Shown here: positions 1 through 5,349 of the stretch, one piece after another
Position numbering within the stretch: position 1 is the stretch's first letter
Layout of the letters: every line of letters starts with the position of its first letter
Assembly: GCA_023133185.1 (NCBI GenBank)
Contig: JAGLWX010000130.1
Coordinates: forward strand, 1-5,349
Length of the DNA stretch: 5,349 bases
Source: Fidelibacterota bacterium
GTDB lineage: Bacteria; Fidelibacterota; UBA2242
Direction of reading: 5' to 3'
Translations under genes and position numbers: made by a program
Notes under the pieces: model-generated
What the model was told of the DNA's origin: nothing
The model's database searches: none
What the model saw: the letters and a program-made list of their open reading frames with translations, nothing else

Positions 1-674
1 ATGATTCCGGGTTTTCTATTTCTGATGCACCTCAACCGCCAATGACATTTGAGGTTTTGTCGGATACAAACAGCATCAAACTTAAATGGGATCACAGCGC
101 AGAAACCTATCCCGATTTTGCCGGATACCGGATTTACCGGAAAACTGAAAGAGCGGAAAATATTTTTGACCTTGTTTTCAAATGCGGTCAGGGCATCGAT
201 AATCCAACTGTAGTTCATGAATTTATTGATCTGACTGTAGAAAATGGTATAGACTATTTATACAGTATAACTGCCTTTGATAATGGTAATTCTAATAATG
301 GCAGGCGTATTGAAAGCAATATCCATTCAACAATGCCGGATAGTTGGGTTCAAACAGGTGAGCCTGTAATGCTTCAGGATGTTTATGTTAGTCCTAACAA
401 TTTCCGCTTATATCCCAATTACCCGAATCCCTTTAATCCCAGTACGACAATCGCTTATGATTTGCCGGAAGTCAGTAAGGTTAAAATTATCATTTATGAT
501 ATTCTTGGGCGGGAAGTTCGGACTCTAGTAAATAAGTCCCAGAATGCAGGACATCATGTCATCAGTTGGGATGGTAAAGATGATAGGGGGATACTGATAA
601 GTGCTGGAATATATCTGGTTCGATGCAAAGCTGAGAATTTTATTCAGAGTCGAAAGATGGTATTTTTGAAATAG
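1..674 (+). CDS. C-terminal part of a secreted protein with fibronectin-III-like module and type A (type IX secretion) sorting domain
   Basis: This is the 3' end of a gene that begins before the window. The frame is open back to base 3, giving 223 visible residues, and the Met at base 42 has no ribosome binding site and lies inside the Pro-rich linker APQPPM, so it is not taken as the start. Visible residues about 14-110 look like a fibronectin-III-like beta-sandwich: a KLKW strand, DFAGYRIYRK, then NGIDYLYSITAFDNG. Modules of this kind are common in large secreted proteins of FCB bacteria. A linker leads to the C-terminal domain at about 139-223, which starts YPNPFNPSTTIAYDLPE, continues with YDILGREVRTLVN, SWDGKDDRG and SAGIY, and ends SRKMVFLK. 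This matches the type A sorting / FlgD-Ig-like family that directs export across the outer membrane. The enzymatic or binding role lies upstream and cannot be seen, so the function remains unknown. The protein is expected outside the cell or on its surface. The gene converges on the AlkD-like gene. Confidence 0.88.
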   Translation, partial: DSGFSISDAPQPPMTFEVLSDTNSIKLKWDHSAETYPDFAGYRIYRKTERAENIFDLVFKCGQGIDNPTVVHEFIDLTVENGIDYLYSITAFDNGNSNNGRRIESNIHSTMPDSWVQTGEPVMLQDVYVSPNNFRLYPNYPNPFNPSTTIAYDLPEVSKVKIIIYDILGREVRTLVNKSQNAGHHVISWDGKDDRGILISAGIYLVRCKAENFIQSRKMVFLK

Positions 675-676
675 GC

Positions 677-1369
677 TTAGCTTTTCAGCCGTTTCTGAAC
701 GGCTTCACTTTTCAATTCTCGCAGAGCGTCCGTCGCGATCCAGCGGGCGCTTTTGGAATCCAATGTGACGATTTTTTCCGCCACCTGAATAGCCTGCCGG
801 TTTAACGCTATATTCCGTTTGCCGATTTGACGCAGTGCCCAGTTGACGGCTTTTTTGACAAGGTTGCGTTCGTCTGTCGATTCACGAACGATTAGCGGAA
901 AGAACGGTTCGAATTTTTCATCAGTTGCCTTTTTATCGCTGACTGCCAGGCGCGCCATCAACACAAACGCAGCCCGTTTTTTACCTTCATCGGGATTTGT
1001 GCTCCACTCGATGGCTTTCTGCCATGCCAGAGAATTTTTCTCGAAAAGATTCATGCAGCATTGATCGCAGATTTCCCAGTAGTCAAATTCCATCGCCCAG
1101 GATTCCATCTGCTTTTCGGTCAATTGCTTTGGGTCATCGACCATAGTAGCCAGAATGCGGGTTTCCCGTGTATTATGATTCCATAGCGCCATTGCCAGTT
1201 CGTGGTCATTGCGGTATGATTTTGCGATACGGCGTAGTTCGGGGATTTTTACGCCATATGCCCGGTCGGGTGTGATGCCGTACTTTACCATGAAGCCGAT
1301 TGCTTCCGGATCTAACAGTGATTTTAACCTGGAAACGATATTCGATAGATTAGTTTTTAATTGAGCCAT
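677..1369 (-). CDS. DNA alkylation repair protein, AlkD-like DNA glycosylase
   Basis: A 230-residue protein of the AlkD family (HEAT-like repeat glycosylases), close to the usual length. Known members remove positively charged alkylated bases such as 3-methyladenine and 7-methylguanine from DNA in the cytoplasm without flipping the base out. The whole sequence reads as paired alpha helices. The active-site set of Bacillus cereus AlkD (W109, D113, R148, W187) has plausible counterparts: W98 and D102 in FDYWEICDQ, with the same four-residue spacing; R132 in KKRAAFVLMA; and W177 in VKKAVNWALRQIGK. The Trp/Asp assignment is firm, the other two rest on alignment by eye. The N-terminal YGVKIPELRRIAK is also typical. 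The start is ATG with only a weak upstream purine-rich stretch (GGCGAAG, bases 1374-1380). The gene lies 40 bp behind the carboxypeptidase on the same strand and is probably cotranscribed. Its stop is 2 bp from that of the convergent secreted-protein gene. No signal peptide is present. Confidence 0.9.
   Translation of the reverse strand: MAQLKTNLSNIVSRLKSLLDPEAIGFMVKYGITPDRAYGVKIPELRRIAKSYRNDHELAMALWNHNTRETRILATMVDDPKQLTEKQMESWAMEFDYWEICDQCCMNLFEKNSLAWQKAIEWSTNPDEGKKRAAFVLMARLAVSDKKATDEKFEPFFPLIVRESTDERNLVKKAVNWALRQIGKRNIALNRQAIQVAEKIVTLDSKSARWIATDALRELKSEAVQKRLKS
687..704 (+). terminator. Hairpin just after the stop of the secreted-protein gene; possible weak terminator
   Basis: A perfect 7-bp inverted repeat (AGCCGTT / AACGGCT) with a 4-base TCTG loop starts 12 bases after the TAG at 672-674. 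On the + strand it is followed by only a loosely T-rich stretch (TCACTTTTC), so if it ends transcription it is a weak intrinsic terminator. It lies inside the last codons of the convergent AlkD-like gene. On the - strand no T-run follows it. The structure is seen directly; termination is inference, and the repeat could simply be a coincidence of coding sequence. Confidence 0.3.
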
Positions 1370-1409
1370 GATACTTCGCCGATTTATTAGTGTTCGAAAA
1401 ATTTTGATA

Positions 1410-3821
1410 CTATTTCAGGATCATCATTTTACGGGTCAAAGAATAATTCCCGGATTGAAGAGTGTAAAAATAAATGCCGGAGCACAGAACCGGTTGAATC
1501 GACTGAATATTGACATTGACAAAATGATTTCCGGCTGGCTGATAATCATTCACCAGCTCAGCGACTTTTTCACCCAGAATATTATAGATGCTCAACCGGA
1601 CAAGCCCTGCTTCAGGGAGAACATATTCGATGCGGCTTTCCGGGTTGAAAGGATTTGGATAGTTTTGCCGGAGCTTGAATGTAAAATCCGTTAGTGATTG
1701 TGATTCAATGCCTGAAACGCTGTAATAATAGATCGAAATGTCGTCGATATACCAGCCGTCATATTCGATATAATTGTCGGATTTCAGGAAGAATCGCAGG
1801 AGAATTTGCCGGTCCTGGTAGGCGCTGAGGTCAATATCTTCCTGAATCCAATTGGTCTGGAAGCCGTGATAAACCGGTACATTTTTTGGCTGTGCACCGT
1901 TACCGGAACCGGGCGTCGTGTATTGTCCTTTCAGAGACGACCATGTACTGCCGTTGTCGGTACTGACCTGCACCAGCCCGCAATCCCAGTTGCTTTCAAT
2001 TTCATAGGAAGTCCAAAAGGTCAGCCGGGGATTGGGATAGCCGGAAAGGTCAATCGGATTTGTTAAAGTCATGACGACGTTTGCATTAGCGGCGTATGTA
2101 CCGGTAGATGAATCGGTATAGCAGCTGTTAAAGCTATGGTAAGAGTTGGTCGTCGTTTTCCAGGCGCTGTTTATTGTTGTCCAATTGCGGGAAAGAGAAT
2201 CGCCGGAATCTGCAAAAACAGCAAATTGAGAACCGATAAAAAAGCCAATAGTATCGGTATCTATTAACAGATTTTGATACCTGGTTTGGGCAACCAGCCT
2301 GAGATACTCACCTGCCGGCGCATCGCTGTGGATATATAACTGATAATCGATACTGTCGCTTTGCCAAACGTTCAGAGGCGCAACATTCTGAGCGGGTTCA
2401 GCTATGTCTAAATATTGAGACAGGGGTGTTAATTTTACCTGGATGTCATCAATAGATTCAAGTCCCCGGTTTTTGACGACTATTTGCAGATTAACGGAAT
2501 CACCGGGTAAAAAGACGGACTGTTGAAAATTGTGACCGGCAATAGCAGCCAATCCTTGTGGAATCCAGCAGAGGTAGAGGTTGGCTCCAATATTTTCTTC
2601 CGCCAGCGGGATGATACGGTTTTCATCGGGCCAGAATCCGTCAGCAGCCGATCCGACTTCAAAAACAAAGGAGAATATCTTATTTTTATTTTCAGTCTGT
2701 TCACCGTACATCCAGTCCCGTTCCGTGCCATTTGATAAATAACCGATGGCGTTAATGCTGTTTCCATAGCGGTAGCCGTTATATTTACTCATATCGTCAG
2801 CATATTCCCGGTAAATAATTGAATCGGGAGATTGCTTACCGGTATAGCCCCAGGGATAGAGAATAAGATTGCTGTAGCTATGATAATTGATGTGGGTCTT
2901 TATCTCTTTGGTTTTGACGAAATCTGCAAAAATTTTTGTTTCCGGTTCGGAGAGAGCGGAGGGTCCCCTATAAACATTGCTGGTGGGATTCGGACTGGAG
3001 CCGTTATCATCATAGCCCCAGGCGTAGGCAAAGTTGCGGTTTAAATCAACCCCGTAACTGCCGTCGCCATTGTTCCTGCGATTTTTACGCCACATGCCGC
3101 CGCCATTGGGCTTTTTTTCACGGTTATATTCGTATCCATCGGGATTCAGACATGGTGCGAAATAAATTTCACGATTATCGACCAGGTAGGTTACGACGGA
3201 ATCGGTCCCATAATTCTCCAATAAATAATACATGAAATACATGATCGTTGCCATGGAAGCGCCTTCCCGGGCGTGGAGCAGGGCGTCAAAACAGACCTGT
3301 GGCTCGTCTTCATCCTGATGATCGGGATTGTCGGAAATCTTTACCATCCAGAGTTCACGCCCCTCGTGACTTTGTCCGATTGTAAATTTTTCACTGATTA
3401 AATCCGGGTAATTTGATCGCATGGAATCCAGCTCGGCGACAATTTCAGCAAATGTATAAAATCCGCCCATGGAACCGAACTTGAACCCGGTAACGCCGTA
3501 TTTCCGTTCGGTTTTTTCCAATTGAACCTGTTTTTCTACCGGAGTTAATTTTTTACGGTTTTTGTAATAGCTGTCCCAATCCTCTATCAATACTTTATGA
3601 CGATGTCCAAGCTGCTGTAAACGCAGATATTCTGCCGAGCTGAGAAAGACGATAATTGAATTGTCCGGGCTGATTTCAGCATGATCGATAGCCAGATCCG
3701 ATCGCAAAATCTCCATTAGTTCTGTGCGGCTGGAAAAATATATTTGAACTTTTTTATAAGTTTCAGCGTGCAAATTCATAAGTAAAGCAGCAATCAAAAT
3801 CAATAAGCGGGAATTTTTCAC
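1410..3821 (-). CDS. Secreted zinc carboxypeptidase (peptidase family M14) with C-terminal sorting domain
   Basis: An 803-residue exported metallopeptidase that should remove C-terminal residues from peptides. I start it at GTG 3821: GGAG lies 5 bases upstream, and MKNSRLLILIAALLMNLHA then forms a clean signal peptide with cleavage after A19. Residues 20-110 look like a propeptide. The M14 domain covers about 118-425. By comparison with carboxypeptidase A, zinc ligands are H183 and E186 (HARE) and H314 (YHSYS), substrate-binding residues are R245 (MWRKN), N261 and R262 (VDLNRNF), the tyrosine is Y361 and the catalytic base is E388 (FVFEVG). R368, just before DW, sits at the S1' specificity position. 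Residues about 432-530 resemble a CARDB-like adhesion domain (GDSVNLQIVVKNRG), and about 545-700 a MAM / immune-inhibitor-A-like beta sandwich (GWYIDDISIYYY). The tail at about 718-803 (NYPNPFNP to RKMMILK) is a type A sorting domain. The gene lies 37 bp behind the M19 dipeptidase, probably in one operon. The family call is very secure; accessory domain names are tentative. Confidence 0.93.
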   Translation of the reverse strand: MKNSRLLILIAALLMNLHAETYKKVQIYFSSRTELMEILRSDLAIDHAEISPDNSIIVFLSSAEYLRLQQLGHRHKVLIEDWDSYYKNRKKLTPVEKQVQLEKTERKYGVTGFKFGSMGGFYTFAEIVAELDSMRSNYPDLISEKFTIGQSHEGRELWMVKISDNPDHQDEDEPQVCFDALLHAREGASMATIMYFMYYLLENYGTDSVVTYLVDNREIYFAPCLNPDGYEYNREKKPNGGGMWRKNRRNNGDGSYGVDLNRNFAYAWGYDDNGSSPNPTSNVYRGPSALSEPETKIFADFVKTKEIKTHINYHSYSNLILYPWGYTGKQSPDSIIYREYADDMSKYNGYRYGNSINAIGYLSNGTERDWMYGEQTENKNKIFSFVFEVGSAADGFWPDENRIIPLAEENIGANLYLCWIPQGLAAIAGHNFQQSVFLPGDSVNLQIVVKNRGLESIDDIQVKLTPLSQYLDIAEPAQNVAPLNVWQSDSIDYQLYIHSDAPAGEYLRLVAQTRYQNLLIDTDTIGFFIGSQFAVFADSGDSLSRNWTTINSAWKTTTNSYHSFNSCYTDSSTGTYAANANVVMTLTNPIDLSGYPNPRLTFWTSYEIESNWDCGLVQVSTDNGSTWSSLKGQYTTPGSGNGAQPKNVPVYHGFQTNWIQEDIDLSAYQDRQILLRFFLKSDNYIEYDGWYIDDISIYYYSVSGIESQSLTDFTFKLRQNYPNPFNPESRIEYVLPEAGLVRLSIYNILGEKVAELVNDYQPAGNHFVNVNIQSIQPVLCSGIYFYTLQSGNYSLTRKMMILK

Positions 3822-3826
3822 TATTA

Positions 3827-3830
3827 CTCC
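3827..3830 (-). promoter_or_regulatory. Ribosome binding site that fixes the GTG start of the carboxypeptidase
   Basis: On the - strand the sequence reads TTGGAGTAATAGTG, placing GGAG five bases before GTG. This GTG opens directly into a typical signal peptide. The first Met of the longer open frame lies at 3905, inside the dipeptidase gene, and would put about 28 polar residues ahead of the signal peptide. The site therefore decides the start. Confidence 0.75.
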
Positions 3831-3858
3831 AAGATTCGAATGGTCATTAAGTATAAAT

Positions 3859-5082
3859 TTATTTATTCCTGGTCCCGGCGACCTGCTCCACTTCACTAAA
3901 AACACGGAGAAAGTTCAGCCCCCAAATTTTGCCAATATCCTTTTTTGAGTAAGCTCGTTTAAGCAGCTCCCGTGTGATATTCGGCATCTGGCTGATATCC
4001 CGCAGCCCATTTAATTCACCGCCGCCGTCAAAGTCAGTGCCTATGCCCACATGATCTATTCCCACAACTTTAACGATATGATCGATGTGATCAACAAAAT
4101 CGGCAACGTTTGCCAGCTTACGGGGATACTTTTTATCTATTTCGTACCATTCGAGCAGGACCGATTTCTTCTCCTCTTCTGTCATATCGTTGTAATCAGG
4201 ATATTTTTCATTGAAGGCTTTCTCTGCCGCTTCACGTTCGGGATTGGACTTTGGAGTTTTGACGTAATCCGTATATATGGCAACCTGGATAACGCCGCCT
4301 TTCTCCGCAAGCGCCCGCAGCATTTCGTCACTGAGATTGCGGGGATTGTCGCAGATGGCACGGGCACAGGAATGTGAAGCAATAATCGGCGCTTTTGATA
4401 GTTTTAAAACATCATAAAAAGCAGCATCGGAAACGTGGGAAACATCTACGATCATGCCCAGCCGGTTCATCTCCCGCACAACTTTTTCGCCAAAAGGACT
4501 CAAGCCGCCATATTCGGTAGTATCGTTGGATGAATCGCAGATGTCGTTATTTTTAACATGACATAGCGTGATATAACGGGTGCCCATATCGTAAAATGTC
4601 TTGATTGAATTCAGATCCTTTCCAATGGCATAACCGTTTTCAATACCGATATAAATGGCGCGTTTGCCTGTTTTCTCAATACGGCAAGCATCATCGGCAG
4701 TCAGCGCCAGCTCGGCACGATCACTGTTGGCTTCAACGGCATTGTGAATCGCCTGAATTGTTCGTTTGACTTTGTCGTTTGCCTTCCGATTGCCTTCCGG
4801 TGTTCGCGGTCCCTGACCGACCCAGGCAGCAAAGAATACAGCATCCAGATCACCCGCCTGCATGCGCGGCAAATCGACTTTTCCATCCCAGGGTGTGCCG
4901 TCGAGATTCTGACTGATGTCGGCATCCCAGCGCAGCATGTCCATGGGAGTATCGGTATGTGAATCCAGGGTCAGGATTTGTCGGTGAATCCGGTCAGCCC
5001 GCCAATCCGAATAAGCGTCGGATGAACATTGCAGTATCGAGATTGACAGGAATAGAAATAAGAAGTATAGCCTTTTTGTCAT
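3859..5082 (-). CDS. Membrane dipeptidase (peptidase family M19, renal dipeptidase-like), probable lipoprotein
   Basis: A 407-residue metallo-dipeptidase related to mammalian renal dipeptidase, which splits dipeptides with a binuclear zinc site in a TIM-barrel of the amidohydrolase type. Compared with the human enzyme, all metal ligands are present: H42 and D44 (SHTDTP), bridging E148 (GIENG), H216 (VDVSH) and H237 (ASHS). The substrate or catalytic residues also appear to be there: H175 (LCHVKNND), probably R248 (NPRNL) and D350 (GTDFDGGG). The N-terminus is KR followed by a hydrophobic stretch ending SILQCSSD. This looks like a lipoprotein signal with C19 as the lipidated residue, although Gln before the Cys is unusual. 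The product is expected in the envelope, facing the periplasm or outside. A charged helical stretch at about 272-325 (NPEREAAEKAF, MTEEEKKS) precedes the VADFVDHIDHI segment, as I recall from other FCB homologues. The ATG has AAGGA upstream. It appears to be the first gene of the leftward operon, and the carboxypeptidase next to it would feed it dipeptides. Confidence 0.93.
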   Translation of the reverse strand: MTKRLYFLFLFLSISILQCSSDAYSDWRADRIHRQILTLDSHTDTPMDMLRWDADISQNLDGTPWDGKVDLPRMQAGDLDAVFFAAWVGQGPRTPEGNRKANDKVKRTIQAIHNAVEANSDRAELALTADDACRIEKTGKRAIYIGIENGYAIGKDLNSIKTFYDMGTRYITLCHVKNNDICDSSNDTTEYGGLSPFGEKVVREMNRLGMIVDVSHVSDAAFYDVLKLSKAPIIASHSCARAICDNPRNLSDEMLRALAEKGGVIQVAIYTDYVKTPKSNPEREAAEKAFNEKYPDYNDMTEEEKKSVLLEWYEIDKKYPRKLANVADFVDHIDHIVKVVGIDHVGIGTDFDGGGELNGLRDISQMPNITRELLKRAYSKKDIGKIWGLNFLRVFSEVEQVAGTRNK

Positions 5083-5091
5083 GTCAATTTT

Positions 5092-5096
5092 TCCTT
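5092..5096 (-). promoter_or_regulatory. Ribosome binding site of the dipeptidase gene
   Basis: On the - strand AAGGA ends nine bases before the ATG at 5082. It is a good Shine-Dalgarno sequence at a slightly long but normal distance, and it supports the start that begins the lipoprotein signal. Confidence 0.6.
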
Positions 5097-5103
5097 AAGG
5101 CTA

Positions 5104-5111
5104 CAAAGTTA
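5104..5111 (-). promoter_or_regulatory. Possible promoter -7 element (TAACTTTG) for the leftward operon
   Basis: On the - strand TAACTTTG matches the Bacteroidota -7 consensus TAnnTTTG exactly, about 21 bases before the dipeptidase ATG. This would give a leader of roughly 14 bases that just includes the ribosome binding site. No clear TTG element is found 19-21 bases upstream (TTC instead), and the AT-rich region makes chance matches easy. It is offered as a candidate only, and only if the host uses a Bacteroidota-type sigma factor. Confidence 0.25.
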
Positions 5112-5180
5112 AAAATATTCTGTGAAAATGGAATGAAAATTAAGAGTGTTTTATTAAATGGTGGATCTGACTTTAGAGAG

Positions 5181-5349
5181 TAACACACCCCGTCCTTCGG
5201 ATAACCCTCCTTGAAGATACGGGATTTCCCTTCGTTCAACTTATTAGAAGGGATAACACACCCCCCGGCTAAAGCCGTACCCCTCTTTTTAGAGGGGAGT
5301 CCATATAATTCCCCCTTAGCAAAGCTTATCTTTACCCATAAGTAGGGTT
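5181..5349. repeat. Non-coding modular repeat region with two TAACACACCCC units and several small hairpins
   Basis: No open frame of interest lies here. TAACACACCCC occurs at 5181-5191 and 5254-5264, 73 bp apart. After each copy comes a short palindrome of different sequence (GTCCTTCGGAT at 5192-5202; CGGCTAAAGCCG at 5266-5277), then a C-rich ACCC(C)TC stretch, and further on a run ending in TTCCC or TTCCCCC. Thus the order of parts is shared while the hairpin bases differ. A further inverted repeat, TCCCTTC / GAAGGGA, spans 5227-5253 with a 13-base loop and ends where the second unit begins. The region runs to the window edge. Repeats of this look are, to my recollection, dispersed between genes in several FCB genomes. 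They are not an insertion sequence: there is no transposase. Confidence 0.55.
5280..5297. repeat. CCCCTCT-TTTT-AGAGGGG hairpin inside the repeat region
   Basis: A perfect 7-bp, GC-rich inverted repeat with a TTTT loop forms the core of the second repeat module. It is symmetric on both strands and not followed by a T-run on either, so a terminator role is unlikely without other factors. In the first module the matching place (CCCTCCTTGAAGATACGGG, 5205-5223) holds only a decayed version of such a stem. Confidence 0.5.

Noticed and set aside
42..674. A complete 210-residue gene starting at ATG 42
   Set aside because: The frame is open to the window edge, no ribosome binding site precedes base 42, and the Met sits in a Pro-rich linker. 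There is no signal peptide although the protein has a secretion domain, so this is the tail of a longer gene.
1368..1694. Rightward open frame of 108 residues
   Set aside because: It lies antisense to the carboxypeptidase's sorting domain, matches no family and has no ribosome binding site; it is a shadow of the real gene.
2480..2767. Leftward open frame of 95 residues in another frame of the carboxypeptidase gene
   Set aside because: It lies fully inside a well-conserved M14 domain in a different frame and looks like no known protein.
4959..5183. Rightward open frame covering the dipeptidase start and leader
   Set aside because: It overlaps the dipeptidase signal peptide region antisense and shows no recognisable protein features.
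5280..5297. Intrinsic terminator for a gene beyond the right edge
   Set aside because: The stem is good but no T-run follows on either strand; the same hairpin fits better as part of the repeat module.
5181..5349. CRISPR array or insertion sequence end
   Set aside because: There are only two short similar units, with no even spacers, no transposase and no clear terminal inverted repeats with a target duplication.

Overview
The window reads like a genome fragment from the FCB superphylum (Bacteroidota and relatives). Candidate groups are Calditrichota, KSB1, Marinimicrobia or Ignavibacteria; the exact phylum cannot be fixed from this sequence. The main reason is that two different proteins end in the same type of C-terminal domain, which opens with NYPNPFNP and closes with a short basic tail (RKM..LK). 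This is the type A sorting domain used by type IX-like secretion. Short modular palindromic repeats beginning TAACACACCCC at the right edge also fit intergenic regions of such genomes, as far as I can recall.

Layout: bases 1-674 (+) hold the 3' end of a large secreted protein with a fibronectin-III-like module and a sorting tail. It converges, with only 2 bp between stop codons, on a leftward set of three genes covering 677-5082 (-). In transcription order these are a membrane dipeptidase (peptidase M19) with a probable lipoprotein signal, a secreted M14 zinc carboxypeptidase with accessory domains and a sorting tail, and an AlkD-type DNA alkylation repair glycosylase. Gaps of 37 and 40 bp suggest one transcript. 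Bases 5083-5180 form a short leader with a good ribosome binding site and a speculative promoter. Bases 5181-5349 hold no gene but contain two copies of a repeat module rich in small hairpins.

How they may work together: the carboxypeptidase would trim C-terminal residues from peptides outside the cell, and the dipeptidase would split the resulting dipeptides at the cell envelope, which amounts to a peptide-scavenging pair. The carboxypeptidase carries Arg at the position that sets S1' specificity in this family, predicting a taste for acidic C-terminal residues. AlkD has no obvious functional link to the peptidases and may simply share the transcript. I see no RNA gene, CRISPR array, insertion sequence or defence system, and nothing that I would call a wholly new system.
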